Shown: positions 8,731-18,600 of the stretch, one piece after another
Position numbering within the stretch: position 1 is the stretch's first letter
Layout: every line of letters begins with the position of its first letter
Assembly (NCBI GenBank): GCA_039986595.1
Contig: JBDWQJ010000003.1
Coordinates: 117,499 to 181,498 of the forward strand
Reading direction: 5' to 3'
From: Lentilitoribacter sp039986595
Lineage (GTDB): Bacteria > Pseudomonadota > Alphaproteobacteria > Rhizobiales > Rhizobiaceae
DNA: 64,000 bases
The notes under the pieces: model-generated
What the model was told of the DNA's origin: nothing
The model's input: the letters and a program-made list of their open reading frames with translations, nothing else
The model's database searches: none
Position numbers and translations under genes: made by a program

Positions 8731-10629
8731 CTATGCTTTGGGCTTATCGGCGCCTGCGGATGTATCTGAGGCTGCCTTATTGGCAGCAACATCAATAACC
8801 GAAGCAGGATCTTCGTCCAACGCATCATCAACGGCTTTCATGAGCGCATTGTTAGGCCGTCCTGAACACTCGTGGAAAATACGTGTCTTACAATTCGCGC
8901 AGATATCCTCGTCCAACATCGGAACAATCTCAGCGATCGCTTCACCCTTACTTAAGTGGATGTGGTGTTTGGTGAGTGCTTTCATCACATGGAAGCGGCC
9001 AAGCTTATTGATCGTCCTTGGCGTGGTCGTCTGCAGATGGAAGGACCCACCACGCTTGTGGCGGCGCGTTGCTTCTTCGATCAGCAATTCAGCCCCCGGC
9101 AGATCAATTTCGCCAATCCCCTTCACAATCAGCATCATATGCCGTTGTTCAGGTTGATCATATTCAATCGTGCGCAATTTACGGCGAACAAACTCAACAG
9201 ACCCGAAATATAAAGGCCCATCAATACGTGCCATGACGAGTTGCGGACATTCTGGTAAATCCAAGCGCTCGACGCTACTAAAGCGGCGATTTGGTGTTGA
9301 GGTATCAGGTGCACCCACTGAGATGCGCGGTCGCGATGATTTGTTCAAAAACAATGCAAGTGACAAAAGCACACCAGCATAGATCGCAAATTCAAGATCA
9401 AAGACCAAGGATGAGAAGAAGGTCACCGCTGCAATCCATGATTCTGTCTTACTTGTTGTGATCAAATGCTTGATCTCGCGCACATCGACCAGCTTCCACG
9501 CAACTAGGATAATGACACCAGCCATTGCAGGGATCGGGACAAACGCAAAGAACTGCGCAACGAACAACAAGATGCCGAGTAAGAAGACCGCTGCAAATAC
9601 CGCTGATAGAGGAGTTTTCGCGCCAGCTTCATAATTGATGCCTGAACGGGTTAACGATGCTGAACCTGGGTAGCAGTTGAAAAAGCTACCAGCGACATTG
9701 GAAAGCCCCTGCCCGGTAAACTCTCTGTTGGCATCAATGTCTTGACCAGAACGCAAACCAATTGCGCGGGAAATCGACATGGCTTCCAAAAGCCCAACCA
9801 CAGCAACCGCAAATGCAGGAGACGCCAAATCACGCATATCACTTAGATCAAATGCTGGCATGGCAAAACTAGGCACCACAGATGGGATGACGCCAACGGT
9901 TTTAACTTCAAGCTCTGTCCAACCAAGGAAATAATAAACCAGCGTGCCTGCACCTAAAGCGATGAGGTAGTTTGGTAGTTTTGGAAAGAACTTTTTAGAT
10001 AAAACGCCCACGGCTAGTGAGGAAAACGCGATAATGAAACTATCCGCATCGGCTTGGGGCCATATTTCCCATAGCTTTGTGGCAAATTCGCCTAAATCTT
10101 CGGGTCGAGGCAAATTGAGCCCAAGTGCGTGCCGGACCTGGCTTAAGCCAATAAGCAATGCAGCACCGGTGATAAAACCCGTCATCACTGAATGGGACAC
10201 AAAGTCGACCAAGGCACCCAAATGCGCAATACCAAGTATGAGTTGGAACATGCCCACCAGGAAGGTCAATAATATCACGGCTTGAATAAATTCGGGGCTG
10301 CCGGGTGTGTGCCCACCCGCGAGCGCTGCAAACACAAGCGCTGAAATCGCTGTCGTTGGGCCTGAAACCGTGTGCCAAGATGAGCCGAAAAGAGCAGCGA
10401 TGATCGGGGTGATCATTGCGGTATAAAAACCGTATTCCGGCGGCAAGCCAGCAATAGCGGCAAACGCGATACCTTGAGGTAGAACAATTGTAGCACCGGT
10501 GAAGGCAGCAAACAAATCATCACGCAACGTAGACCACGTCACTTTCGACACCCAATCAGGAACGCCAAAAAGCAAACGTATTTCTTTCATAACCGCCCCC
10601 ATTTCTTTGCCGTGGAGCGACTTAGCCAT
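8731..10629 (-). CDS. SulP-family anion transporter with STAS domain
   Basis: A 632-residue inner-membrane SulP (SLC26-like) transporter. The membrane domain begins with the family signature FTGATIVLPQGIAFAAIAGLPPEYGFYTAM and has about 12 hydrophobic segments up to residue about 430. A cytoplasmic STAS domain follows at about 455-580 (GPLYFGSVEFV, MMLIVKGIGEIDLPGAELL). After it, a short extension contains a CANC pair and another Cys, CSGR. SulP proteins move sulfate, bicarbonate or other anions; the substrate cannot be told from sequence. The given start is the furthest upstream. An in-frame ATG at 10590 (MKEIRLLFG) is preceded by a GGGGGCGG stretch and is a credible alternative. No partner gene is adjacent. 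Confidence 0.88.
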   Translation of the reverse strand: MAKSLHGKEMGAVMKEIRLLFGVPDWVSKVTWSTLRDDLFAAFTGATIVLPQGIAFAAIAGLPPEYGFYTAMITPIIAALFGSSWHTVSGPTTAISALVFAALAGGHTPGSPEFIQAVILLTFLVGMFQLILGIAHLGALVDFVSHSVMTGFITGAALLIGLSQVRHALGLNLPRPEDLGEFATKLWEIWPQADADSFIIAFSSLAVGVLSKKFFPKLPNYLIALGAGTLVYYFLGWTELEVKTVGVIPSVVPSFAMPAFDLSDMRDLASPAFAVAVVGLLEAMSISRAIGLRSGQDIDANREFTGQGLSNVAGSFFNCYPGSASLTRSGINYEAGAKTPLSAVFAAVFLLGILLFVAQFFAFVPIPAMAGVIILVAWKLVDVREIKHLITTSKTESWIAAVTFFSSLVFDLEFAIYAGVLLSLALFLNKSSRPRISVGAPDTSTPNRRFSSVERLDLPECPQLVMARIDGPLYFGSVEFVRRKLRTIEYDQPEQRHMMLIVKGIGEIDLPGAELLIEEATRRHKRGGSFHLQTTTPRTINKLGRFHVMKALTKHHIHLSKGEAIAEIVPMLDEDICANCKTRIFHECSGRPNNALMKAVDDALDEDPASVIDVAANKAASDTSAGADKPKA

Positions 10630-10883
10630 CTACGTATCCAATCTCAGTTTCTAAATAACGAAGTTTTCCCTTCTCATATGCCGATAAATTCGAATGTCAA
10701 TTGCAGCATATAAGAATTGCTGCAAGTTGATCAATCAAGGCTTGCTTAAGGGCGATCATTCGCTATGGTCCGCAAATTGGTCAAAACGGGTATTTATATC
10801 GATAAATGAGACTTTTTGACCCATGATTAGCTATTATGCACATATTTTGCCGCTTGTGAATGGAAAACAGGCAATAAACGCGA

Positions 10884-11678
10884 CTATTCTCGTGTTAGCT
10901 TTGACATGAAAGCTGTCATAACATCTGTCAGGTATTGGCCACATTCAATCGATGGAATGTGCCCGCAATCTTTGATTTCTTCATAAAACGCATTTGGAAT
11001 AGTTTTTGCCATTGCTTTGACAAGTTCTGGCGGTGTCGCACCATCTTGATCACCGGCAATGCAAATCGTTGGCACTTTGATCTCAGCAGCTTGTTCGGTG
11101 AAATCTGTATCGCGGATCGCAGCTGAGGTTCCGGTATAACCTTTGGCCGGTGTGCGCGTGAGCATATTGGCGTATCCTGCAACATCGGCAGTATTATCTT
11201 CACGATATCCTTTGGTGAACCAACGTGCCAACACGCCATCGGCAATTTCAGCAATGCCTTTCGTTTCGACCATCTCAATACGCATATTCCAAAGTTCATC
11301 CGTACCAATCTTCATACCGGTGTTACACAAAATCAGTGCACCAACGAGATCTGGTCGTGTTGCATAAAGTCCTTGCGCGATCAAACCACCCACGGAAACA
11401 CCGCAAATGATGGCGCTCTGGATGCCAAGATGATCCATCAAACCAGCTAAATCTTCAACATGATCCGTCATGGTTTGGCTGTCACCAAGATCTGACAATC
11501 CATGACCGCGCTTATCATAGGTGATAATTGAATAATCACCGACGAGACGCACAATCACATCGCGCCAAATACGAAAATCTGTCCCGAGTGAATTTGCAAA
11601 CACGATTGTGGGTTTACCTTCAGGGGCACCAATTACTTGGTAATGCAGGTTAACGTCATTGATATTTGCGAAATGCAT
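10884..11678 (-). CDS. pcaD: 3-oxoadipate enol-lactonase-like alpha/beta hydrolase
   Basis: A 264-residue alpha/beta-hydrolase with the PcaD layout: a NLHYQVIG start, IVFANSLGTDFRIWRDV oxyanion region, TYDKRGHGLSD, nucleophile Ser in GVSVGG, acid Asp in AGDQDGATPP, and catalytic His in DCGHIPSIE. PcaD hydrolyses 3-oxoadipate enol-lactone to 3-oxoadipate in the protocatechuate branch of the beta-ketoadipate pathway. No other pca genes are in the window, so the substrate is inferred only from sequence similarity and it may be a related ester hydrolase. No signal peptide; cytoplasmic. It is monocistronic by spacing. Confidence 0.75.
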   Translation of the reverse strand: MHFANINDVNLHYQVIGAPEGKPTIVFANSLGTDFRIWRDVIVRLVGDYSIITYDKRGHGLSDLGDSQTMTDHVEDLAGLMDHLGIQSAIICGVSVGGLIAQGLYATRPDLVGALILCNTGMKIGTDELWNMRIEMVETKGIAEIADGVLARWFTKGYREDNTADVAGYANMLTRTPAKGYTGTSAAIRDTDFTEQAAEIKVPTICIAGDQDGATPPELVKAMAKTIPNAFYEEIKDCGHIPSIECGQYLTDVMTAFMSKLTRE

Positions 11679-11806
11679 GGCTTTTGTCCTTCATGACAGG
11701 CAATTACGATAGATTGAGAGGATATAGAGGCAAAACCAACCCATATCTAGTGTGTAATATAGCCATGTGACATTTTTCAGGATGGGGTGTGCTGTTAGAA
11801 TCGTTT

Positions 11807-13591
11807 CTAACTCACGCGCACAGCATCCATCACGCGGATTTGCACTTGCTTCATGCCGCGCCAGTAATTGATGTTGATATTACCTGCAACATGAAAGCTT
11901 TGTCCTCGGCCATTTAAAAATGCTTTGCCAAGTTCTGTATCTGCGGCTCTAAAACAGATACCATCTATGCGCCCGCCATCCATGCCTGAGAATGAGACTT
12001 TGACATGATTGGCGCCCACAATGCGTGCGTCTTTGAGCATATGATTGGGCAAAACGAATACCGGCTGCGAATGGCCTGCCCCATATGGCCCTGCCCGCTC
12101 AATCATATCAACCAGATCGGTTGTCATACCAGATGCTGCGAGCGCACCATCGATCTTTAATGTGCGCGTGGCCGTTAGATCAGCAATGTTATCGGCAGCC
12201 TTTTCTTCAAAATAGCTACGCAATTCACCAAGCTTTGATTTCTCAACCGTAAGGCCCGCTGCCATGGCATGGCCGCCGCCTTTGACCAAAAGCCCCAAAT
12301 CAACCGCTTCGCGCACCATCTTACCGATATCAAATCCAGGGATAGATCGCCCTGAACCTGAACCTTTACCAGATGGATCAAATGCAATTGCAAAGGCTGG
12401 TCTGTTTTCACGATCTTTTAATCTAGAAGCCACAAGCCCGACAATACCCGGATGCCAGCCATCATTTGCAGACACGATCACAGCTGGGCCATCGCCACCA
12501 GCCATTTCGGCCATGACTTCAGCTTCTGCCTGTTCAAGCATTTTGGCTTCCATCGCCTGACGCTCTTTATTGAGACCATCCAGATGCGTGGCAATTTCAT
12601 CTGCTTCTGATGCATCATGCAACGTTAATAGACGCGACCCGAGCGCCGCATCACCAATACGGCCACCAGCATTGATGCGCGGGCCGATTAGAAAGCCCAA
12701 ATGATAGGGCGTGATGGGTCCATCAATCCCAACAATGCGCATTAACGCCGCTAAACCGGGATTACCTTGTTTGCGCGCAGCGATCATACCTTTGACAACA
12801 TAGGCTCGATTTAAGCCTTTTAACGGCACCACATCGCAAACCGTTGCAAGAGCGACGAGATCAAGGTGGGCAAGCAGATCAAAGCCCTTTATGCCCTCAT
12901 GGCCGGATTGGCGAAGCAATCGCTGCACAGCAACGAGAACCATAAACACAACGCCGGCCGCGCATAAATGCCCTAACCCTGAAAGATCATCTTGGCGATT
13001 GGGATTTACAAGCGCCACACAAGGAGGCAATTCATCCCCCACCTGATGGTGGTCAATAACAACAACATCGCAGGAGAGCTCTTTGGCTTTTTCCAAGGCT
13101 TCGAAACTCGTGGACCCGCAGTCAACGGTAACAATGAGTTGCGCGCCTTTTTCAACAAGCTCGGCTATTGCATTTGGATTTGGTCCATAACCTTCAAAAA
13201 TCCGGTCTGGGATGTATATCTCGTTGGGAACATTTAAATGCGTCAAAAAAAGCGATAACAGCGCAGATGATGACGCACCATCGACATCATAATCGCCAAA
13301 TATCGCGACACGTTCACCCAATTGAACCGCTTGAACAATGCGCCCAGCAGCTTCATCGCAATCTGTCATTGTTGACGGGTCCGGCATTAAATCGCGAATA
13401 GATGGCGCTAAGAAACTCGCCGCTTCATCAGGTTTTACGCCACGCGCTGCAATAACACGGGCAATCAGCTCAGGAATATTTGTCTTTTGCGCGATATCCA
13501 GTGCAGTGTTTTGCCCGATATTATCAAGCCGCGAAATCCACTTTTGGCCAATTAGCGAGGTTTCCACGCCCATAAAGACATTGTCAGACAC
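11807..13591 (-). CDS. recJ: Single-stranded-DNA-specific exonuclease RecJ
   Basis: A 594-residue DHH-family nuclease. Motifs appear in order: FGDYDVDGASSSALL (about 98-112, motif I), VTVDCGS (motif II), VVVIDHHQVGD with Asp180-His181-His182 (motif III), ALVNPNRQDD and LCAAGVVF. The C-terminal DHHA1 part has GSGRSIPGFDI and KGGGHAMAAGLTVE, followed by the OB-like domain. RecJ degrades 5' single-stranded ends in RecF-pathway recombination and in base-excision and mismatch repair. It lies just downstream of glpX on the same strand, an order common in Rhizobiales, but a terminator between them (13631-13663) suggests separate transcription. Length fits the family. Confidence 0.95.
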   Translation of the reverse strand: MSDNVFMGVETSLIGQKWISRLDNIGQNTALDIAQKTNIPELIARVIAARGVKPDEAASFLAPSIRDLMPDPSTMTDCDEAAGRIVQAVQLGERVAIFGDYDVDGASSSALLSLFLTHLNVPNEIYIPDRIFEGYGPNPNAIAELVEKGAQLIVTVDCGSTSFEALEKAKELSCDVVVIDHHQVGDELPPCVALVNPNRQDDLSGLGHLCAAGVVFMVLVAVQRLLRQSGHEGIKGFDLLAHLDLVALATVCDVVPLKGLNRAYVVKGMIAARKQGNPGLAALMRIVGIDGPITPYHLGFLIGPRINAGGRIGDAALGSRLLTLHDASEADEIATHLDGLNKERQAMEAKMLEQAEAEVMAEMAGGDGPAVIVSANDGWHPGIVGLVASRLKDRENRPAFAIAFDPSGKGSGSGRSIPGFDIGKMVREAVDLGLLVKGGGHAMAAGLTVEKSKLGELRSYFEEKAADNIADLTATRTLKIDGALAASGMTTDLVDMIERAGPYGAGHSQPVFVLPNHMLKDARIVGANHVKVSFSGMDGGRIDGICFRAADTELGKAFLNGRGQSFHVAGNININYWRGMKQVQIRVMDAVRVS

Positions 13592-13630
13592 GAGATTTCA
13601 CCTTCAAGAGTGGGGCATATTAAATGCCAT

Positions 13631-13663
13631 AAAAAAACAGACCTCATTGATAATGAGGCCTGT
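13631..13663 (-). terminator. Rho-independent terminator of glpX
   Basis: Minus-strand stem CAGGCCTCATT/AATGAGGTCTG (one G-T) with loop ATC, then TTTTTTTATGG. It lies 35 bp after the glpX stop and upstream of recJ. Confidence 0.85.
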
Positions 13664-13697
13664 TGATAATTGCAACGTGTTGTTGATCTAGAAATTG

Positions 13698-14684
13698 CTA
13701 TGCAAATTTTTGACCTTCGCGGTGTGTCGCTTTGATTTCGCGCACAGTACCCGTTGATGACCGCATCACAAAAGTATGCGTTGAAATAGCATTTCCTTTA
13801 AAGCGAACGCCTTGCAGCATATCGCCATCGGTCACACCTGTTGCTGCAAACATCACATCACCGCTGGCAAGCTCGGTTAGATCATAAACCTTATTAGGAT
13901 CGGAGACACCCATTGTCGCCGCACGATCAATTTGATCTTGTGATTTAAACAACAAGCGACCTTGCATTTGACCACCTGTGCAACGAAGCGCAGCAGCAGC
14001 CAACACACCCTCCGGCGCGCCGCCTGTTCCCATATAGATATCAATGCCTGTTTCTTCTGAATCTGTTGTGTAGATCACACCTGCCACATCACCATCGCCA
14101 ATCAAACGCACAGCAGCGCCACAAGCGCGCACATCCGCGATTAATTTTGCATGGCGTGGACGGTCTAAAATACATGCGCAAACCTGACCGATTTCAACGC
14201 CTTTATGCTTAGCAACTGCCGCCAAATTTTCTGCAGGTGTCGCATCAATTGAAATGGTCCCTTCAGGATAACCTGGACCAATCGCGATTTTATCCATATA
14301 AACGTCAGGCGCATAAAGCAGCTTACCTTTATTGGCAAAGGCAATAACGGCAAGTGAATTTGGCATGTTTTTGGCGCAGATTGTCGTACCTTCTAGTGGG
14401 TCAAGCGCAATATCAAGTTCAGGGCCGTTTTTGGTGCCAACTTCTTCACCGATATAAAGCATCGGCGCTTCATCGCGCTCACCTTCACCAATCACGATTG
14501 TACCAGAGATATTTAGTTTATTAAGCTCGGTCCGCATGGCATCGACTGCAACTTGGTCAGCTGCTTTTTCATCGCCGCGGCCACGAAGCTTTGCAGCAGC
14601 AACCGCTGCGCGTTCTGTAACGCGTGCAATTTCAATTGATAAAATACGATCTAGATCAAGATCTTCCGAATTGTTTTCCGCCAT
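13698..14684 (-). CDS. glpX: Class II fructose-1,6-bisphosphatase
   Basis: A 328-residue protein with class II FBPase signatures: GEGERDEAPMLYIGEEVG (metal and substrate site), ALDPLEGTTICAKN with the Asp-Pro-Leu-Glu-Gly-Thr motif, and GTGGAPEGVLAAAALRC toward the C-terminus. It dephosphorylates fructose-1,6-bisphosphate in gluconeogenesis; in alphaproteobacteria some homologues also act on sedoheptulose-1,7-bisphosphate. Cytoplasmic, full length. A clear terminator follows. The upstream gap of about 270 bp presumably contains its promoter. In many Rhizobiales hom precedes glpX; here DUF3126 and cysE lie upstream instead. Confidence 0.95.
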   Translation of the reverse strand: MAENNSEDLDLDRILSIEIARVTERAAVAAAKLRGRGDEKAADQVAVDAMRTELNKLNISGTIVIGEGERDEAPMLYIGEEVGTKNGPELDIALDPLEGTTICAKNMPNSLAVIAFANKGKLLYAPDVYMDKIAIGPGYPEGTISIDATPAENLAAVAKHKGVEIGQVCACILDRPRHAKLIADVRACGAAVRLIGDGDVAGVIYTTDSEETGIDIYMGTGGAPEGVLAAAALRCTGGQMQGRLLFKSQDQIDRAATMGVSDPNKVYDLTELASGDVMFAATGVTDGDMLQGVRFKGNAISTHTFVMRSSTGTVREIKATHREGQKFA

Positions 14685-14900
14685 TGGTCATTCATCTCCG
14701 TGTGGGAACTATAAAATTGCGTCATGCGAGAATGATCAATTATGCAAATTTCTTAACAAATTGGACAAAACATCCGCAGTTCTGATGTTCTACCCATAAG
14801 AATAAATATTTTGCCAGAATAAAATCGATTAGAATAATCCATTTATTTTCTATCAATGATTTCAATCGTTTTAACGGCATTGGAGACAAATACTGAATAG

Positions 14901-14930
14901 AAAAAACGGGCAGAATCACCTTCCGCCCGC
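14901..14930 (-). terminator. Probable terminator after the DUF3126 gene
   Basis: On the minus strand CGGGC and GCCCG pair around a 13-nt loop and are followed by six T. It is placed about 30 bp after the DUF3126 stop codon. Confidence 0.6.
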
Positions 14931-14957
14931 TTAGAAATTTAGATTGTGTGTTTAGAC

Positions 14958-15170
14958 TTAAAGATCTACGTCTAAGATCGCCATTGAGAAATTAAATGAG
15001 CGATCGCCATCTTCATCATCTAAATAGATAACACCGAGAAATTCATCACCTGAGTAAACTTCTGCAGAATCATCCTTTTTAGGACGCGTGCGCACTTCAA
15101 AAGAAGGATTAAAAACACGCTTTAGATACGCATCTAGTTTTTTGATTTCATCAGGGTTCATCTGCCGCAT
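14958..15170 (-). CDS. DUF3126 family protein
   Basis: A 70-residue acidic protein matching DUF3126, a small family restricted largely to alphaproteobacteria. The visible signature is DEIKKLDAYLKRVFNP, then VRTRPKKDDSAEVY, then EFLGVIYLDDEDGDRSFNFSMAILDVDL at the C-terminus. No membrane segment or signal peptide is present and its function is not known. It lies 65 bp downstream of cysE on the same strand, so it may be co-transcribed with it, and is followed by a probable terminator. Confidence 0.88.
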   Translation of the reverse strand: MRQMNPDEIKKLDAYLKRVFNPSFEVRTRPKKDDSAEVYSGDEFLGVIYLDDEDGDRSFNFSMAILDVDL

Positions 15171-15235
15171 TCTCCGTACTTGCGATTCGTTTCACGTCTT
15201 TTGCCACGTGAGATGATAAATTTAAAGCGTATTCT

Positions 15236-16093
15236 TTACGATCCACCATCTTCTGCTGATGCGTCTTGAGACGATGAATTAATCATCTGATCCATTGCAC
15301 GAGACGGTTCTTGGCAACCGGCCTCCCCCACAATGCGTGCCGGTACGCCCGCAACTGTTTTATTTGCTGGAACTGGTTTTAAAACCACAGAACCTGCGGC
15401 AATACGCGAGCAGTTACCAATTTCGATATTGCCAAGCACTTTTGCGCCTGATCCAATTAATACGCCACAGCCAATTTTGGGATGGCGATCGCCACCTTCT
15501 TTACCCGTACCGCCTAAAGTAACGTTTTGCAGAATAGAAACGTTGTCGCCAACAACTGCTGTGCGCCCAATGACAATGCCCGTTGCATGATCAAGGAACA
15601 ATCCCTTGCCAAGCTTTGAAGCTGGGTCAATATCTGTTTGGAAGATCGCAGAAGAACGCGATTGTAGATAAAGCGCGTAATCAACACGACCTTTATTCCA
15701 AAGCCAATGCGCCAAACGATGTGTTTGGATAGCGTGAAAGCCTTTGAAATACAGAATCGCTTGAATAAATCGACTGCAAGCAGGATCGCGATCATAAACG
15801 GCTTGGATATCAACACGCAGTGTTGCACCCCAGCTTGGATCATCAGCTAACATTTCCATATAGGTTTGGCGAATAACGCTGGCTGGCAAATCCGGGTGAT
15901 CAAGACGCTCGCAGACACGGTGAATAACAGCTTCTTCAAGTGAAGGCTGCTGCAGGATTGTTGAATAAAGGAATGTTGCCAGCACAGGATCTGCTTGCGC
16001 AGCTTCCTCAGCTTCTTTGCGGATGGTATCCCAAATTGGATCCATTGCATTCACTTTGTTTTTATCAAGTGATTCAACTGATGTATTCATCAT
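15236..16093 (-). CDS. cysE: Serine O-acetyltransferase
   Basis: A 285-residue protein. The N-terminal helical SATase domain contains DPIWDTIRKEAEEAA near the start and RDPACSRF in the middle. The left-handed beta-helix of hexapeptide repeats begins at IDPASKLGKGLFLDHATGIVIG, with the catalytic His in the DHATG motif, and continues through GGTGKEGGDRHPKIG and VGAK-like turns to VPANKTVAGVPARIVG. It acetylates L-serine to O-acetylserine, the first step of cysteine synthesis. DUF3126 follows closely. Start at the ATG at 16093, six codons ahead of the first predicted helix; full length for the family. Confidence 0.95.
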   Translation of the reverse strand: MMNTSVESLDKNKVNAMDPIWDTIRKEAEEAAQADPVLATFLYSTILQQPSLEEAVIHRVCERLDHPDLPASVIRQTYMEMLADDPSWGATLRVDIQAVYDRDPACSRFIQAILYFKGFHAIQTHRLAHWLWNKGRVDYALYLQSRSSAIFQTDIDPASKLGKGLFLDHATGIVIGRTAVVGDNVSILQNVTLGGTGKEGGDRHPKIGCGVLIGSGAKVLGNIEIGNCSRIAAGSVVLKPVPANKTVAGVPARIVGEAGCQEPSRAMDQMINSSSQDASAEDGGS

Positions 16094-16215
16094 CTTTCTC
16101 CAGATTTGATCGCGAGACTGCTATCATCTTCATCTATAAATATGACAAAAATAGTAAATTTTAAAGTGTTTGAATAAATACGAGGCAAATATAATGAATA
16201 TTATGCTCTCAATTA

Positions 16216-16989
16216 TTATTGAGATATGTGCTCAAGAACAGCTTTTTTAAAGGCTTTATCACCCACCGCCAGCATGTGATCTCTGCCCTCAATTGAAACC
16301 GCAACCGCATTTGGCATAAGCGCTGCAAGCTCATCTGGAGAACCGGCAATATCGTCTTTTGTCCCTACAACAATAAGCGTTGGCATCGACATCTGCGAAG
16401 CTTCATCTTCTGTGACCAGCACACGTGAGGTTTTTATACATGCGGCAAGTGCAAACCGATCACTTTTTGTTTGCTCAGCAAAAGCTCTAAACATGCGTCC
16501 ACGTTCATCGGTGACATCATCAAGTGATGGTGCGAGTAATGCATCTGCAATCACATCCCAATCGCCAACGCCTTCAACCATGCCAATACCAAGCCCGCCA
16601 AAGGTTAAAGATCTGACATATTGCGGTTCAGATTTAGCAATAAAGGCGCAAACGCGCGCGCCCATGGAATAGCCCAAGAAGTGTGCTTCTTCGATACTAA
16701 GTGATTTAAGCAGATTGATAGCATCAGTTGCCATATGATCAGGGGTATACACCGCACTATCATGGGGCTTATCGCTTTTACCATGTCCGCGATGATCAAA
16801 GGCAATGACGCGATATCCTGCATCGGTGAGCGTTTTAACCCAGCCTGTATAAACCCAATTGACATGCGCAGATGATGCAAATCCGTGAATAAGCATAACT
16901 ACATCGCCATCTTGCGGGCCGGCTTCAAACCAAGCAATATTGACCCCATTTGAGTTAAACATCTTCATTTCAACAGGTTGAGCTACCAT
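16216..16989 (-). CDS. Alpha/beta fold hydrolase
   Basis: A 257-residue hydrolase of the alpha/beta superfamily. It shows the oxyanion strand VMLIHGFASS, then VIAFDHRGHGKSDKP, nucleophile Ser in LGYSMGARV, an acid in VVGTKDDIAGSP, and the catalytic His in IEGRDHMLAVGD near the C-terminus. No signal peptide. The substrate cannot be predicted; the family includes esterases, lipases and haloperoxidase-like enzymes. It is divergent from the zinc-finger gene at 17141, sharing a 150-bp promoter region, and a 122-bp gap separates it from cysE downstream. Confidence 0.82.
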   Translation of the reverse strand: MVAQPVEMKMFNSNGVNIAWFEAGPQDGDVVMLIHGFASSAHVNWVYTGWVKTLTDAGYRVIAFDHRGHGKSDKPHDSAVYTPDHMATDAINLLKSLSIEEAHFLGYSMGARVCAFIAKSEPQYVRSLTFGGLGIGMVEGVGDWDVIADALLAPSLDDVTDERGRMFRAFAEQTKSDRFALAACIKTSRVLVTEDEASQMSMPTLIVVGTKDDIAGSPDELAALMPNAVAVSIEGRDHMLAVGDKAFKKAVLEHISQ

Positions 16990-17140
16990 ACTAACATCGT
17001 CTTTTTTTGAATATTTCGTTCGTTAACTTGAAGCTTTGCCAAGTTTTTGTGTGAGTGTCTACATATTTGCCTACACATTTTCGATACGAAGGTTTAAAGA
17101 TGGTGCCAACGAATATGCCTAGATACGGGAGCACGACATC

Positions 17141-17389
17141 ATGGCTGGTCACAAAATGCCTTATTTCCACAACACCGCCGGATATCCCTCAATTGAGATT
17201 GGCACCAAGAAATTCATGTGTATTGGTGCAAAACCTCCATTTGACCACCCTCATGAATATCTTGAGATGGGCGATGCGACAGAAATCGTCTGCCCTTATT
17301 GCTCAACGCTTTATAAATACGTTCCTGAGGTTGGCCATAACGAATCAACACCGTTTGGCTGCCTTTGGGAAGAAGAGCAGACTGCCTGA
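17141..17389 (+). CDS. CHCC zinc-finger protein (NDUFS6-like)
   Basis: An 82-residue protein of the zf-CHCC family, homologous to the mitochondrial complex I subunit NDUFS6 (13 kDa). The candidate zinc ligands are Cys in FMCIGAKPPFDHPH (with the following His) and the CPYCSTLYKY pair; a further Cys lies in FGCLWEE near the end. In mitochondria this subunit is needed for late complex I assembly. Together with the NDUFS4 homologue at 5172-5504, it points to a complex I bearing alphaproteobacterial accessory subunits. The next gene follows after 14 bp, so they may be co-transcribed. Confidence 0.88.
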   Translation: MAGHKMPYFHNTAGYPSIEIGTKKFMCIGAKPPFDHPHEYLEMGDATEIVCPYCSTLYKYVPEVGHNESTPFGCLWEEEQTA

Positions 17390-17403
17390 TTGAGGTCGTT
17401 TGA

Positions 17404-18600
17404 ATGTCTGAGGGGTCAACATCAAACGAAAATCAATTAAATATCGCAATTGTTGGAGCCGGCATTGCAGGACTGGTTTCTGCATTGACGATGTCGCACG
17501 CTGGCGCACATGTGCAAATATTTGAAAAAGCTGAAGAACTCACCGAAATTGGTGCAAGCATTCAATTATCACCCAATGCTACAAAGATACTTCAGACCTT
17601 AGGTCTTGAGGATGCACTCGCAAAACTTTGGATTGAACCACATTCAGTTAAACTAACAGATGCGCAGACGCTTCGGATTATTGCCGAAGTTCCAATCTCA
17701 GAGCTTGCTAAAAATTCATGGGGTGCGCCCTATGCTGTTCTGCGGCGTGCAGATCTCCAACATGTTCTGCATCAAGCGGTCTCAGCGGATGAGAATTGCA
17801 CGTTACATCTTTCAAGCAATTTAAATTTTGGTGGGCCAAACCGTCTTTCAAATGATATTTCTGGCAAAATGGGTGTGAAACCAGACCTCATAATCGGCGC
17901 TGATGGTGTTTGGTCATCAGTTCGCAAGGTTATGCCACTGACTGGCCACCCTAAATTTGGCAATTATATTGCTTGGCGTTTTAATGCTGATCTGTCCGCA
18001 CGCGCGCATTTACCGCCTGAAATTAGCAGCTCACGCAGCATCCACGTTTTGATGGGTGCATCAAACCATACAGCGATTTATCCCGCCGATGACAATGGTA
18101 ACAGCAACGTTATCTTTGTTACCCGGGACAAGAACGACAAACCTGAGACGATTAAATTCGATAAGGCAATTTCTCGATACGATATGCATCCTAATGCAGT
18201 CCATATGCTCCAATCAGCAACGCAACTGGGCTGCTGGCCGATCAATCAAGTGACCGATGGCACATGGAACAATGGGCGCGACATGGTGCTGATTGGTGAT
18301 GCGGCGCATGCGATGATGCCATTTTCTGCCCAGGGGGCTGCTATGGCGATAGAAGACGGGTATCTTTTATCCAAAATGGTCACTGATAGTCCCTATCAAA
18401 TATCCGATATGCTGCAATCGTTTGAGAAAAAACGGAAAATACGCCTTTCTAAGGTGAAAAGCCGTACAGCATTTAATCGCTTTGCCTATCATGCCATCGG
18501 GCCAATTAAATGGGGACGAAATCTTGTTTTGTCCCGCAAATCACCACAAAGCCTTGGTCGCGGGTTAGACTGGCTTTATGGCTGGTCGGCAGATGACTGA
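17404..18600 (+). CDS. FAD-dependent aromatic-type monooxygenase
   Basis: A 398-residue group A flavoprotein monooxygenase. The N-terminal dinucleotide motif is IAIVGAGIAGLVSAL, followed by EIGASIQLSPNATKIL. A GADGVWSSVR motif corresponds to the DG region that contacts FAD and NAD(P)H. LIGDAAHAMMPFSAQGAAMAIED is the second FAD motif. Similarity is closest in kind to salicylate or 3-hydroxybenzoate hydroxylases, but no aromatic catabolism genes adjoin, so the substrate is unknown. It lies 14 bp after the zinc-finger gene and overlaps the start of the DUF1624 gene, indicating an operon. Confidence 0.82.
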   Translation: MSEGSTSNENQLNIAIVGAGIAGLVSALTMSHAGAHVQIFEKAEELTEIGASIQLSPNATKILQTLGLEDALAKLWIEPHSVKLTDAQTLRIIAEVPISELAKNSWGAPYAVLRRADLQHVLHQAVSADENCTLHLSSNLNFGGPNRLSNDISGKMGVKPDLIIGADGVWSSVRKVMPLTGHPKFGNYIAWRFNADLSARAHLPPEISSSRSIHVLMGASNHTAIYPADDNGNSNVIFVTRDKNDKPETIKFDKAISRYDMHPNAVHMLQSATQLGCWPINQVTDGTWNNGRDMVLIGDAAHAMMPFSAQGAAMAIEDGYLLSKMVTDSPYQISDMLQSFEKKRKIRLSKVKSRTAFNRFAYHAIGPIKWGRNLVLSRKSPQSLGRGLDWLYGWSADD